In this document: one piece after another, positions 46,121 through 57,356 of the stretch
How positions within the stretch are numbered: position 1 is the stretch's first letter
How the letters are laid out: every line of letters starts with the position of its first letter
From: Artemisia argyi
Lineage: Eukaryota > Streptophyta > Magnoliopsida > Asterales > Asteraceae
NCBI GenBank assembly: GCA_030686995.1
Contig: CM060698.1
Location: 139,578,606-139,642,605 of the forward strand
Direction: 5' to 3'
DNA length: 64,000 bases
Translations under genes and position numbers: made by a program
Notes under the pieces: model-generated
Seen by the model: the letters and a program-made list of their open reading frames with translations, nothing else
Databases searched by the model: none
What the model was told of the DNA's origin: nothing

Positions 46121-49100
46121 TGGTGAGTGCTTATTCACTCACTATTATATGGCCAAAAACCGATCCAATACAAGTATTTGAGCTAACAAATGCAAAGAAA
46201 ACATGTGTTTTTGTGTTTGTGATATGCAGGAACGGTTATTACACAAATTGACGAAAAATCACGAGAAAACAACGAAAACGGGCACGAGAGTAGAAGTTGG
46301 TCAAAAAGTCAAAGCCGGGGATCCAAGAGTCAATTTCAGTCCTTCATCTATTCAGGCTTGGCAAGATTAGTCCCTGAAATTTATTTTGAGGAAATTACAC
46401 ATTCAGCCCTTGGATTTTGAAAGTTAACACAATTGGTCCTTGGATTTCAATTTACAAAATCTGAAAAATATAACAACAAAAGCCTTGGTCCAATCCATTC
46501 CCAAAATCAACCCCAGCCCAACTCTTTAATACCAAAGCCCAACTAACTTAATAAATTTACCCAGCCCACCACTTTTACCCTTAATACCCGATCAAACCCG
46601 CCCACAGTCAAACATATTTTATAAAACCAAACGCGCCTTTTTATTTTCCCCAATCCTATACCCAGAACCTCATGAACCCTAGAACACCAATATCATCAAT
46701 TGGTTCAAGCCACCTCAAACCCACCTCAATTAGCCATCATTAGCTAATAAATAGATCTTCTAGAAGCCACACGTGACCCTGCACATGTCAGAGGTGTAAG
46801 AATATCTGTCAAAGGTCACGTGGCAGATTGAGATTGGTGGATGCACGTCATACCAATCATTGGGAATCCCTTCTAGAAGAATCTGACACCCATCTGACAC
46901 GGAGAGAGAGTACCAGCACACGCTTGGACAGATGGCATGGATTGATTGGGCAAGACACCTCACCAATTCTCATCCAAGGGTTGTGAGCGAATCAAAGAAG
47001 CACAAATAGAGATCAAAGGCTGAGATGAAAAGAAAAGAAGCACAATAGTGGCTCGGATTGCCAGCGTGGATTCAGACCCCAACCCCTCACTCTGCTCCTA
47101 TATATAGTGGTAGTTTTTAGCTCATTTGGTGTAGGTTTTTAGTGTAACATTACTCTGTCAAAATGTATTCAGCTTATGTAATCTAGTTTAGTAGTTGTAA
47201 TTTTTCTTTTGAATTTTAATAAAAGTTTTATTTCCTTTAATATCAGCTTATTTTTCATCTTATTATAGCTTATTCTGTTTTCAATTCTTATATAATCTGC
47301 TTATCTTAGTTTTATTCAGCTTAATCTCTTTCTTACTTATATCTTATCTTTTAAGAACATTTGCATAAAAATAAAGAAAATCAGAAAAATCAGAAAAATA
47401 AAAAAAATAAAAAAATAATATCATAACTACTATTACAGCTTATCATAGAGCTTATTTTACAGTTTTTATATACTTCACTTTAGCTTTTTAGCTATTTGTG
47501 AAGTTATTTGAGTCTGAGTTTGTATTAGACAAGATCAGAAGCTGTTTAGATCATTGTTGCTGAGGTGATTGATAGACTGATACAGAAGCAATGAAATCAG
47601 CCTATCATAAAGATAGGCTAGCTTAGAGAATCCACCTCTGTTCTTGCTGAGGTGGAAAATCTTAGTAAGTTCTGTTTCAAGCTTTATTTGAGTTAATTTT
47701 GAGTTAATATAGTAGATTACTGTTCCATTGATTGAGTTAGTAGTTATAGAAGTTATTAGTGTTGTGATTGAATTTGTTTGATAGTTTTATGTATCTGAGT
47801 TGTTAGTCTAGCTAAGCTTGTTCATTATCTGTGTTAGAATATTTCATTGCATCTGCTTTGGTGAGAGTTTGTGGTTTTGGTTTCAATTGATAATCTATCG
47901 TAATTGTTTTGGTTCTGGTTATTGAGATTTGTGGAACTGAGTTTGATACAACTTGAATCTGTATTACTGTTTGATTGGATCTCATTGCTACATCTTATGA
48001 GTGTTGAGTAGTTAAGTGAATCTGTTTAAGAGATGTTGATATACTGTCATATTTTTGGTTATTTGATATTGAGTATATGTGGGATCTGATAGTAAATGAG
48101 ATTGATGATTGTGGTGTTGTTTTGAGGAGTGGATTTGGATTTGATAGTGTATCAGGATCTGATCAGGAGTGTTTGGTTGAAACTGCTTTGCTTAGTACTT
48201 GAGTTAGCAGGTTAGATTTAATTGCAAAATCAGCTCACTTAGGATGATAGTAGCTTTTATAATTCATAAATTCAGTTTGTAGATTGATAGAAGTCAAAAT
48301 CTTAGTATAATTCATATTCAGTTAGTTTTAGTTAAAATCTGTTAGTAAAATTAGGTGTATAGTTGCATTATAGTTAAAAATCAGTTTAAACTAGATAAAT
48401 TGTAGCTTAAATCATCTTATTAGAAGATGATTTGAACTGCTTAAATTCATTTTAGTCAAAATAGATTTGTAAACAAAAAGTCAAATAGCTTTTGAGCTCA
48501 GTTTTAATCATTACTTTGAGTGAACTTGTAAGATTCAAATCTTATTGGAACTACTTGAGGTTTGCTGATTTTCAAAGTTTGTCAGTTAGTAAATCAAAAT
48601 CAAAAAGAAAAATTGGATTTGAAGCACTTTAGCTTATTGGATAAGTGATTGGTAGTTGACTGTTTGGATTAGTTAACTGTTTGTGAAATTGTGGCCTGCA
48701 ACTTTTTGTTTGAGCTTGTTCCTGGAATTAGTTTAGTTATTTGAGTTTCATTTGAGTAATTCTAGTATTGTGTTGGATCATTTTGCTTCTGTGAACGCTT
48801 GTGCTTATTCTGCATAGCACTTAGAGCTTATTTTTGAGCTTATTACCTTGTTTCTGTGATTCTGTTGAAATTCTGAGCTTATCATTGATCATATCTTGCA
48901 TTCTTTGAGTTCTTTGTTTCATTTTAAGTCTGAGTTTCAAGTTTCATAAGGATTGGATCGCAAGTGCTTAATTATAAGCACTTGAGATAAGCAGTTTACA
49001 CTAAATAAGCAGTTTCCATTTTCAATTTTACTTCAAAATTTTTATTCAAGTTCTTTTTAATATTTTAGATTTTCTGGAATTTTTCCAGATTTTTCCAAAG

Positions 49101-49722
49101 CTTTTTACTATTTTTCTTATTTTATTTTGATTTTTATTCAATTTTTAAATAGTTTTAAATACCAAAAATCAATAAAAAATCAGAAAAAGTTGTGAAAAAT
49201 ACAAAAATATTTTTAGAAATTCTTTTATAATATTTTAGAATTTTTAGAATTTAATTTTCATTTTTCTAAGTTACTTTTCCATTTTTACCTATTTTTAATT
49301 CAATTTTAATTTCAAAAATTCAATAAAAATTCAAAGAAAATAAATAAAAACTCAAAAAAATATTTTTCTTTTTCTTAAAATTCTTTTTATTAGTTTTAGA
49401 TTTTTAGAAAATATTTTCAAGTTCGTAGGATCATTTTTCGATATACGTAACGTTTTAAATTTTGCGGTTGCGTTTCCGTTTTTACGTTTTTCACTTTGGT
49501 GCATAATTAGCTTGTACTTTCTGCATATTTCATACTTGTTTGTGAATACGTGAACTATTTGATTGCTATTTTCACTTTCTCACATTTCAAATTTACGATT
49601 TCACGAATCGATATTCTCGATTCCATTCGCCTTCATTGGGAAACGACTCGGGTGATCCGTATTTTACGCGGATCACTTCGATACTATACTATAAATATTA
49701 TAATTGGTTTTCACAAGAATCA
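46121..49722 (+). repeat. Element C 3' LTR
   Basis: About 3602 bp, nearly identical to the 5' LTR. Its stem-loops are at 47600-47656 and GTAAGT at 47665-47670. It ends in CAAGAATCA at 49722. Confidence 0.95.
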
Positions 49723-49850
49723 ATAATCAACCATAATGTAGGTCTTACAAGTTCGTTACGAATAAAATTTCAAATATAAATTTATAAACGAACTTTTACG
49801 TAATGCGGGTTTTCAAAATGGCTCCCTAATTTTCCAGTTGTCACAATATC

Positions 49851-50203
49851 TTCATCTATCCATTTGGTTTTTTGGGTCGAACCTAATATAGTGTAGTTAA
49901 CCACGTCAAAGTTAAAAAAGAAACATCAAGTCAACTATCGGAATAGAATTCGGTAGTTCCAATGAAACTAACCATATGCAATCTACCAAAGCCATATCAT
50001 TTGAGAATTATCATAATGCTCAGTTCATAACTAAGAATAATGGACGTGAAAACCACTCAAGTATGTTTTATGCTTTTACGTAATATCTTAAAGGAATGTA
50101 ACATCTTTTTGTCAAGTCATTTATCAAAATGTTAACAGTGTTCAATAAAAGTTCCAAACTAAAGCAATACAATTAGTCAATTACAAAGGAAATATGGAGA
50201 TAC
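49851..50203 (-). other. Helitron interior, intron-like sequence after the RAE1 exon
   Basis: AT-rich sequence without an ORF. On the minus strand it directly follows the GT donor of the RAE1 exon, so it is likely captured intron. The second copy of element B's duplication (ATATC) occupies 49846-49850. Confidence 0.5.
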
Positions 50204-50281
50204 CTTTAATCTTTGTTTGCTATCTTTATCCCAGAAGTTAAAGGAACCATCAGATTCGGAAGTAGCAAATGTGCCATGAAC
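50204..50281 (-). pseudogene. RAE1: Captured exon of a RAE1-like WD40 protein
   Basis: A 78-nt exon on the minus strand, flanked by a pyrimidine-rich acceptor (TTTTGTCTAG) and a donor (GTATCT), encodes [20 protein letters not shown] followed by SKQRLK. This matches the conserved WD40 block of the nuclear-pore mRNA-export factor RAE1, which I recall as HGTFATAGSDGAFNFWDKD. The frame is open and phase 0 at both ends. No other RAE1 exon could be found on either side, so it is a fragment rather than a gene. It lies in the Helitron on the Helitron's strand. BUB3, a related WD40 protein, is less likely given the [13 protein letters not shown] block. Confidence 0.75.
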
Positions 50282-52318
50282 CTAGACAAAAACAGTGCAC
50301 GGTTAAGTTGTTAAGGGCTTCGACTTTTAACAATCAGACACTTATCTTAATCGTCTTTTCAAAAACACGTCTATGCATTTTTATGTATCCATTTTCTCCC
50401 CATTCATGTCCCCATAACCTGCAATATTCATTGCAATACCTAATACTAAGGTACTAATAATTTTTTGACCATCAAGTTATTGGTGAACAGCCTTTTTACC
50501 GAAGAATAAGCAGCTCAACCGAACCAACCCACTGAACCCACCCCCTTAACCACCCCCTCAACACACCTTTTTCTCTATTGTCGATCCTGAGCTACATTTA
50601 TTTTTTTGTTTAGTATAATTAGAATTAAGTTAAGTAGTTTTAGTGCATCAGGGTCCAAACGCATGAAATTTTCCCTATATAATGTGCTTATTAAGTATCG
50701 ACCTGCTTAGTTTAAAGTGTTTATTTATAATGTTAAAGAAAATAATGTGTGTCAACCTGGTCAATTCTAACTCGTACTCCCGCTTCTACCTAAATTTGTT
50801 TTGACCCACCCACTAGCCTAATTCGCCACCTCTAAGACCAAGTAACAGTTTTTTTTTACTTATAGCTATATATTTTTTGTAACAACTATTGTTGGTATAA
50901 AGTGTTTAAGCCTAAGAGGAAAGGGTTGTTGCAGTAAAAAAAAAAGGTAACCAACGTTGGTTCATTGTCCATTTTGGCATGTCTAATTATAAGAATTTAC
51001 CTTTTGTATAAAGTTTTTCTGTTGTTAGTGTGAGGTCCGAATAATTTTTTTATCATGGTAAAAGTTGCAGTTACATGTCAAAGGAAGATACTTTTAAGTT
51101 GATTTCAATTTCGGGGGCGTTCTTTCAAAATCATAATTAAGCTTATAGATTGTAAACACCTTTAAGTGTTGATTTTGAAAAGCGCATTTCTAAACGAATA
51201 ATCAACCAAAAGGACTTTCCTCTTATGTTTAAAAGAACAAAATATGACTACTTACTGAGCTTCAAAAGATTGAGTGCATACGTCATCTCATCTTCCCCTT
51301 GCTGCTATAATGGATTGATGAAAACATTTGATGGCTGGTATCTTCAGTCAAGACTTGATTCCTCTCAGGTTTTAATCGATTTAATGATCCATTAGTCTTT
51401 TTTTCTATAGTTTGTGAGCAGATGTATTACTAAAAGTTTTAATACAGTAGTTATTTGTCTTATCATGGCAGATGTATTACTAATATCGAAAGCATTTGCA
51501 GTGTACTTTTGTTTTTACTTTATTGATAGTTCCGTAAAATGCAACATATGAACACCCCAAAATCACATAACGTAGTCTTAGCGTAAGCACGAATTTTTTT
51601 GTCAACTTCCAAGCCAAAAAGGTTCTTTTGGCTTTTGTTGCAGGTCACTATACATCACTGTTTTAGTGCTTACCTCATAGTATCAGGAATAGCTCAAATT
51701 GATCAATTCTTTTGCAAACCATCATTCATCCCAAAAGATCTTTCAATCAAGTGGGAGGCTTGACCACTCTAGGCGACTTGATGACATAAAGCATTGTTGA
51801 AAAAACCCTGTTATAACAGCAATTCCAAGATAAACTCCATAAGTGCAACAATTAGTGCTAAAGTCGGATTCTTAATGCTACCATATATATTACCTTGGAA
51901 CAGATGTTACTTCAGTGGTATAGTTTTTAAACTGGAAAAAAATAAAAACCAACTTATGCGTACAACAGTATTAACCCTGAATCACAACATAGAAGTAGTC
52001 AATGGATGACCCAAACAACTCTGAAAGCAACAGTTTCAAGGGCCATATTTTTGCAAAAAGTTATCTAACCCGGTTCTATATCAAAAGCCACTCTCTAATA
52101 GAGTATATGATGCATGTGAACAACAGTCAACCTTTAACTACAACTTTCCAATCATGCAACTTGACATGTGGGTCGTCTGCATTTCTGTTCTTCAATGTTT
52201 GTATTAGTCATCAGTGTATGTGTGTGTGCATGGATGTGTGTGCTGAAGTACATACCCTGTCCTGTAACCATTTAAGGCATACTTACACCATCTTCTGTAT
52301 ATATTATCGTTAGTTAAA
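50282..52318 (-). other. Helitron interior between gene fragments
   Basis: Mostly AT-rich, intron-like. One possible 42-nt exon on the minus strand (51256-51297) reads EDEMTYALNLLKL between a plausible acceptor and GTAAGT donor; I cannot assign it. The plus-strand ORFs at 50269, 51794 and 52002 show no family features. Confidence 0.35.
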
Positions 52319-53420
52319 TCACAGCTCATCATGTGTTGATCCACCATCTGTTTCCTTTTTTTGGGAGTCACTATTGTCATCTTTAGAGGAGCTAGAACTT
52401 TTTCGCTCGTCCTTTTGATTCTCAGTATCGTAATATCATTCTTCACGGGTTTCTCAACCTTTTTGGTTTTGGCTTCGGGATTCTATTTGTGCTCGCCACC
52501 TAGTAATTAGTATGATAAAGACAACTTATCAGCAAAGGAAAGAAAAAAAATGATATATAACATATACCTAGACTTAACAGAGAAATGGGTAAACATATAA
52601 AATTTGTAGCAAAAATGAAAATGGGTCAAACGGGTTCGGAAATTCACAATTCATAAAACCTAAATTGGTTTATTTATATTTTTCAATTATCATTGTCATT
52701 GTAGCAACAAAGACTTTTAAAATCATATGAGAAGCATCATTAGATAAAATTGAAGAAAAGCAGAGTCATTGTATTCGTGGTTCGGTCTAGCCTGACCCTT
52801 TTTGACCTGTCGCCCAACCCGCTCAGCCCACCAAATTTGCCACATCAAAGAGGCGATATAGTAAGAAAAATGAAAAAGAACACAATTGAAAACTTTCAAA
52901 ACATGCCTCTTCTTGGAGATCGAGTAGCTTGCTGATTTTTTCCTGAGAAGTATAAATCGGAGTGCTAGATGCAGATATCCTGTTGATATATAACACAGAC
53001 AACTTGTATGGAAGAAGCTTAAATATGAAATATAGGAGTAAATAATATCTCATTTATTATAGAAATGATTTTTCTAAAGGATTTGGCACATGTTTTATCA
53101 ATCGCTTCTTTTTGTTATGATTGCATTACTTCATTTCCAAAAAGAAAATGGGATGCTGCAAGTACATGGTGTACCGTATATACAGTTCTAAAAAAACTAT
53201 CTAAAACAAAAGCAACATAACACAATGAGTAAACGTTAAACTCGCTTTTGTTGTTCAGGCTCCTTATCATCTAACCATTTCTTAAGACTCTCTACCTCAC
53301 GTTGTACCTGGAAATGAGCATGGAAAGCTATACATCAAAGTCTTGCTGAAATGCAATTTGGCGTAAACAAATCCATTTTTTTTACCTTGGACATCTTATC
53401 AATAATATGATATTTTAAGA
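52319..53420 (-). pseudogene. HSP70-17: Captured C-terminal exons of an ER HSP70 (HSP70-17/GRP170-like)
   Basis: Minus-strand pieces in order: IDKMSK ending in a GT donor (53386); VQREVESLKKWLDDKEPEQQ (53307-53239) after a TTTCCAG acceptor; TPIYTSQEKISKLLDLQEE (about 52970-52905); then 52499-52319 with NRIPKPKPK, KVEKPVKN and a Ser/Lys/Asp tail ending STHDEL before TGA. HDEL is the plant ER-retrieval signal, and the R-I-P-K-P-K-P-K region is typical of the large ER HSP70. The last exon needs two frame changes to be read, so it is a pseudogene fragment. The ATPase domain is absent. Its strand agrees with the Helitron and the RAE1 piece. Confidence 0.65.
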
Positions 53421-55090
53421 GGCAAATTACGAAACTTGTAGCGAAAACGGATACATGATATTCAGTTGCAGTGCTACTTACAGTTGATCTCCATATTTAC
53501 TAAAAAAACGTAGCTAAAACTCTTTTGATAGATATCCATTATGGCATCGCTTGTCCATGATAAATATCCGTAAAATTACCGTATGTTTGTAAAATCACCA
53601 AATTTCTAGCAGCTAAATATGGTTTAGTGAACTTACCCTTAGACATCGCAAATGTTTTTCTGGCTTGATTTTTCGGTGCCTTATATGCCTCAGGTTGCGT
53701 TAGATCCAACTCAAGGTACAAATAGCATCCCATGATGTGCTAATTGTGTTATGGCCGTGAAACTGCAAGCAAAGTAAAAACAATCAGTCCAACAATCAGC
53801 ATATTGAGAAACGTAATATTTACCAAACAAACTTGCATCTAAATTACACTACGGTTTAGGGGATGTTTGGGATTGCATATAAAGTTTCTTATCTCGAGTT
53901 ATGATAAGATTTTCTGAATAAACAGTTTCAAGTTTCAAATTGCGATTATCTATTAATCAACTTGGCAGGCAATTGATGTCAATTATCCTATTTTCTTCTA
54001 GACATGTGATCTATTTATTGTATGTGATTAATTTCATAAAACTAAAGCATTCTCAGAAAATAACGCAATACCAATTCTCCTTTACCTAGTAGTGGCATAA
54101 AATTTAGACATTATAGCATAAAACTCGCGCAAATTCAGTCACACTTTCATATACGAACTTTACACAATCACATTATAACAATCTAAATCTAGATATTTTT
54201 CAGAAAACATCTCAATGCCAACATTACATGTCACTGTAATCAAGTGAATATAAGAAAATCACTTTTAATTACTTATCCCAATCACCAATCACATTTGTTA
54301 CCTTTGTGTTCGCATACCCTCAAAATTAAAAACCCTAATCTACTTGCATACAGGTTCCTTAAATTATTGTATTAAATGCACCTACACAATTAACTTCAAC
54401 CAAACATATATTCACCATAGGTAAAAAACAGTCTATCCATGTAAAGTGTTGCATTAAATTAACCTCCACAATCAACAAAATCTTTAACAAACCACCAAAA
54501 AATATATTAAATCTTAAGGCGTAACCCTAGAAATTGAAAACCCTAATTTACTTAGATGAAGGCCAACAGTAAAATCAAACACAAATGAATCAATCAAAAG
54601 CCTAGATAAAAAAGTAGTAACATATTAACACGAAAAAAAAATAAACATAATAACAAATCCAAACCTTATCACAACGACGCTGGGTTTTTTTTCGCTTTCA
54701 CACAGCACAATGAAACAGATATATCACTCTATGAGGATAGCTAACTCCAATATGTGGCTGAGAATGGGGTTCTAGACACAACCATAACACATGGGTAATT
54801 GAGAACCACACATGGAATAAAAAATTAATATTACTGTTCATAACACTGTATACCCCCTCACAGTCCACTGTAGCTGCCACCGGGTTGATGTTATCGGATC
54901 TGGCAAGCATCCAACAACGTCGGATTTTGGTGTTCGGAGGTGGAGGTTTCGGATCCCCAAACTTAACGGGGAGTGTAAGTGGGAGTGAACAGAGGCGGAC
55001 TTTTTATATAACCCTTTTTTTCTTATGGGTTTGGACGGGTCGGTTTGGCAAAAAAAACGGGCCCTAAAGCCCCAAGGCTTAGTATATAGA
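53421..55090 (-). other. Helitron 5' part, possible captured exon and leader
   Basis: A possible exon at 53762-53637 on the minus strand (acceptor TTGCTTGCAG, donor GGTAAGT) includes an in-frame ATG reading MGCYLYLELDLTQPEAYKAP. I do not recognise it. The remainder is AT-rich. The extreme end (55090 back to about 54960) carries GGGCCC and a pyrimidine-rich stretch near the TCTATATACT terminus. Confidence 0.3.
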
Positions 55091-55095
55091 TATAA

Positions 55096-55474
55096 TGTTG
55101 GGAATTTCAGATTTGATGATTACAAAACCTACAAGCAAGAAATGAAGAAAGAAGAAACAATGAGGACTATTATGTAATAGTAACTTAGCTTTGTTAGTAA
55201 GCTAGGTTAAGGGTTTCTTGTAACCTCCCTCTACTATATAAAGAGGGTAGGCGTCTAGGGTTACAAGCATCTTTTCATCCTTTCATAGCTAGTCTCTCCA
55301 ATGAGAGTCTAGAAACGCATAGAGCGTTAGTAGTAGTAGTAGTTGTATTAGTAGTTTTATTTTATATTCAATAAAAGAAAACCTTTGAGTAATATTGATT
55401 ATGTTCTTATTGTTCTTATTCCGCTGTGCAATCAATGCTACTATATCCTTGAAGAGCTTAAATGATCTTTTACA
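55096..55474 (+). repeat. Copia-type LTR (element F), about 379 bp
   Basis: Starts TGTTGGGAATTT and ends TTTTACA, with a TATA box TATATAAA at 55235. A primer site for initiator tRNA-Met (TGGTATCAGAGACAGG, 55477-55492) follows directly, so this is a 5' LTR. No second LTR of this kind is in the window, so the element is truncated. It begins six bases outside the Helitron end. Confidence 0.6.
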
Positions 55475-56500
55475 ATTGGTATCAGAGACAGGTTTCTCGT
55501 GAGATCTAGGGTTTCAAGGTTTTCATGTTCGTATTTGTTAATAAAGAGCAGTTTCGAAGAAGAGCAGATGTGGTCTTTGGTTGTCGAATGGAGCAGACTT
55601 TATGAAAGGTACGTATGAAGAGCAGATCGAGTTTTAAAAGGGTGTTCATGTTCATCGTATTTTTAAAGGTATCGACTCTTGTTTTTATGTGATGACATGA
55701 TACAATTTGATTATTACTCATTCATTCAGTTTGTCACTTATTGGGTGAATCAATTAAAAATATAAATACCTCGTACTTCATTGAGTACCATCTCGTGCCA
55801 ATTAATGATTGTCAGTGGTGGTATACTTAATTCAAATCGTTGGTATTATTTAATGATTTGGATATCTTTGGTTTACTTCTAATTGGTCCAAGTATATTAA
55901 AGATTTGTCAAGCGCATTGGGTGGAGCAATTAATTAAATGTATTCATATATACTTCATATTTGATCTCGTGGAAATCGATTGGTTTAATTATGGATTGAT
56001 CGGTTTATTTTATTCAACGTGGGGCTGAATTAATTCTCAAGATTCATTTTAATATATGTTATTGAGATCATGGGTCAGTGGTCTCCATATTTTCTTGGCA
56101 TATTTATTGATGATACAAGAATTCACTTAAATCTCGTACTGAATTATTTGTTGCAAGTGATTTCATTGGTTAGAGGTTGTGGGTCTGATGAGTTGTCGTG
56201 TTTTGGCAAGAGGAGGTAGAATAGTCACTTTCATGAATTGGTCGAGGCACTTTCATGACTGGTATGTCGTCATTCACATGATTATTGGTTTGTCGATTTC
56301 TGCTGGTTTAATTATGGGTGTCAATATTATATTGGAAGTTTGTTGCTGCTGTGGTCAAAGATATTATATTGAAAGTTTATTGGAATATATTTTGGTAAAT
56401 CACATGGGTCGGTTACATCGTATAACTGGCTTATTTCTTGAAGATTTGCATTTAAAGTGTCGGAGGTATTAATGGGATTTGATTTGGCGTATCTTGGTTT
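55475..56500 (+). other. Interior of element F or U3 of element G, boundary unclear
   Basis: After the primer site there is no Gag ORF. AT-rich sequence with an accidental 97-aa ORF (56179-56472) leads into the LTR of the next element. I could not find the start of that LTR. Confidence 0.4.
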
Positions 56501-57287
56501 TTGATGCTACTCGAATATGTTACTGCTGATGATGCTATTTGGTTCCTACTGCTCGTTATCTGTTTCTGCTAATGAGTTTTTGTTCCTCCTGATTGGTTCC
56601 TGCTGATACGTACGATGGTTCTTACTGACTTCTTTATGGTTCCTACTGGCTTGTTGTATACTTTTTCTTTTGGTCGGTTTCGGTTCCTACTAGTCATGTG
56701 AGATTACTAATGGTTAGGGAGGACGGAGTTATCAACCATCATCAGTTCGTTGAGGAGATTACTTGTTGAAGACATTTGATTATAGTTTATTTGATGTTGT
56801 AGTTGATTCTCACAGGTTTTGTGTTCCTATCATATCTTAAAAGGATTGTAAGGAATTATTGAAGATACTGCTGACTGATACTGCTGACAGGTTCCTGCGG
56901 AAGCTTAGAGTGTTTCTGCTGATTACTGGTTCCTGCGGACGTATTGAGATCCTACGGATAGAGTTAATCCGTGGATAGAACTTATGTAATTTAGGACAAG
57001 ATTAGAATATCTTCTATTAGTTTATTATTATTTGTTTCTTGTAAGAAAGGTTAGGGTTTCTACTAGTATATAAGGAACCCTAGGTCATTGTATTACGTAC
57101 GAGTTTCATAACATTATTAGTGAAAGTATATTGAGCTATAGAGGATCAAGTTTAGTATATAAGTTTGTTTTTATATTCCGCAATAATTACAAGCTCACAG
57201 ATATTATCTGACTTAGTCTTACTGGTGATTACATTAGTAGGCTAACGATCTATTGGCTCGAGATCTATCAAGATATAGATCCCAACA
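56500..57287 (+). repeat. 5' LTR of element G (SIRE-type copia), start not defined
   Basis: Ends at 57287 in ATCCCAACA, with the tRNA-Met primer site two bases later. A TATA box TATATAAG is near 57067. Upstream there are about nine degenerate GGTTCCTRCTG units (56540-56950). The expected TGTTGGG start was not found between 55500 and 57000; it may be truncated, or the LTR may begin at 55096 and include F. Confidence 0.6.
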
Positions 57288-57289
57288 AG

Positions 57290-57302
57290 TGGTATCAGAG
57301 CC
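57290..57302 (+). other. Primer binding site of element G (initiator tRNA-Met)
   Basis: TGGTATCAGAGCC, two bases after the LTR; the usual copia primer site in plants. Confidence 0.85.
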
Positions 57303-57356
57303 ACTAGATACTCTCTGTAACCTCAACACAATCACATAACTTTTCACTCAGTACCA

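Larger units (their letters stand above)
26553..49722 (+). mobile_element. Element C: Athila-type Ty3/gypsy element, interrupted by D
   Basis: LTRs of about 3.6 kb (26553-30152, 46121-49722) are flanked by ATAAT at 26548-26552 and 49723-49727. Without D and its duplication the element is about 15.6 kb. The primer site matches tRNA-Asp. The interior has Gag, protease, and an 852-aa RT-RNase H-integrase frame whose RT motifs ([19 protein letters not shown]) are of the Athila type. After pol there are 2 kb without the env-like ORF some Athila elements carry. Both LTRs are nearly identical by eye, so insertion is fairly recent. Gag stops, a poly-A frameshift and the D insertion make it inactive. 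Confidence 0.93.
5504..49845 (-). mobile_element. Element B: Tekay-type chromovirus (Ty3/gypsy) with nested insertions
   Basis: The element is bounded by TG..CA LTR ends (TGTAACACCC at 5504, GTTGTCACA ending at 49845) and flanked by identical ATATC duplications at 5499-5503 and 49846-49850. Its own DNA totals about 13.4 kb once A and C are removed, with LTRs of about 3.4 kb. On the minus strand the order is 5' LTR, tRNA-iMet primer site, extra pre-gag ORF, gag, protease, RT, RNase H, integrase, chromodomain, polypurine tract, 3' LTR. The C-terminal chromodomain, long LTRs and TGTAACACCCC-type terminus place it in Tekay/Del. It is inactive: pol has one deletion-frameshift and three nonsense codons, and both LTRs are interrupted. 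Confidence 0.93.
23227..49845 (-). repeat. Element B 5' LTR, interrupted by element C
   Basis: The LTR proper is 23227-26552 plus 49728-49845, about 3.44 kb. The right piece continues exactly where the left one stops when compared with the uninterrupted LTR near 16540. A (TAA)n run at 26245-26281 is longer than in the 3' LTR. The last 118 bp (AATCAACCATAA.. to GTTGTCACA) sit beyond element C. Confidence 0.92.
4574..55090 (-). mobile_element. Probable Helitron carrying host gene fragments, split by element B
   Basis: On the minus strand the element starts TCTATATACTAAGCC at 55090, preceded by A, and ends with a GC-rich hairpin (4586-4603), eight bases, then CTCG at 4574, followed by T. Family knowledge: plant Helitrons begin TC, insert between A and T, and end in a hairpin about 10 bases before CTRR. 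Here CTCG would be a one-base change from CTAG. Removing element B and one TSD copy leaves about 6.2 kb. It contains a RAE1 exon and an HSP70-17-like C-terminus, both on the same strand as the Helitron, as is common for captured fragments. No RepHel protein is visible, so it would be non-autonomous. Unrelated ends meeting by chance is the main alternative. Confidence 0.5.

Noticed and set aside
54885..55067. Plus-strand ORF with a GGGGFGSPN stretch
   Set aside because: Antisense to the Helitron end, no family resemblance, and surrounded by non-coding sequence.
56179..56472. 97-aa ORF before the copia LTR
   Set aside because: No recognisable domain; composition and place fit a chance ORF in LTR or leader DNA.
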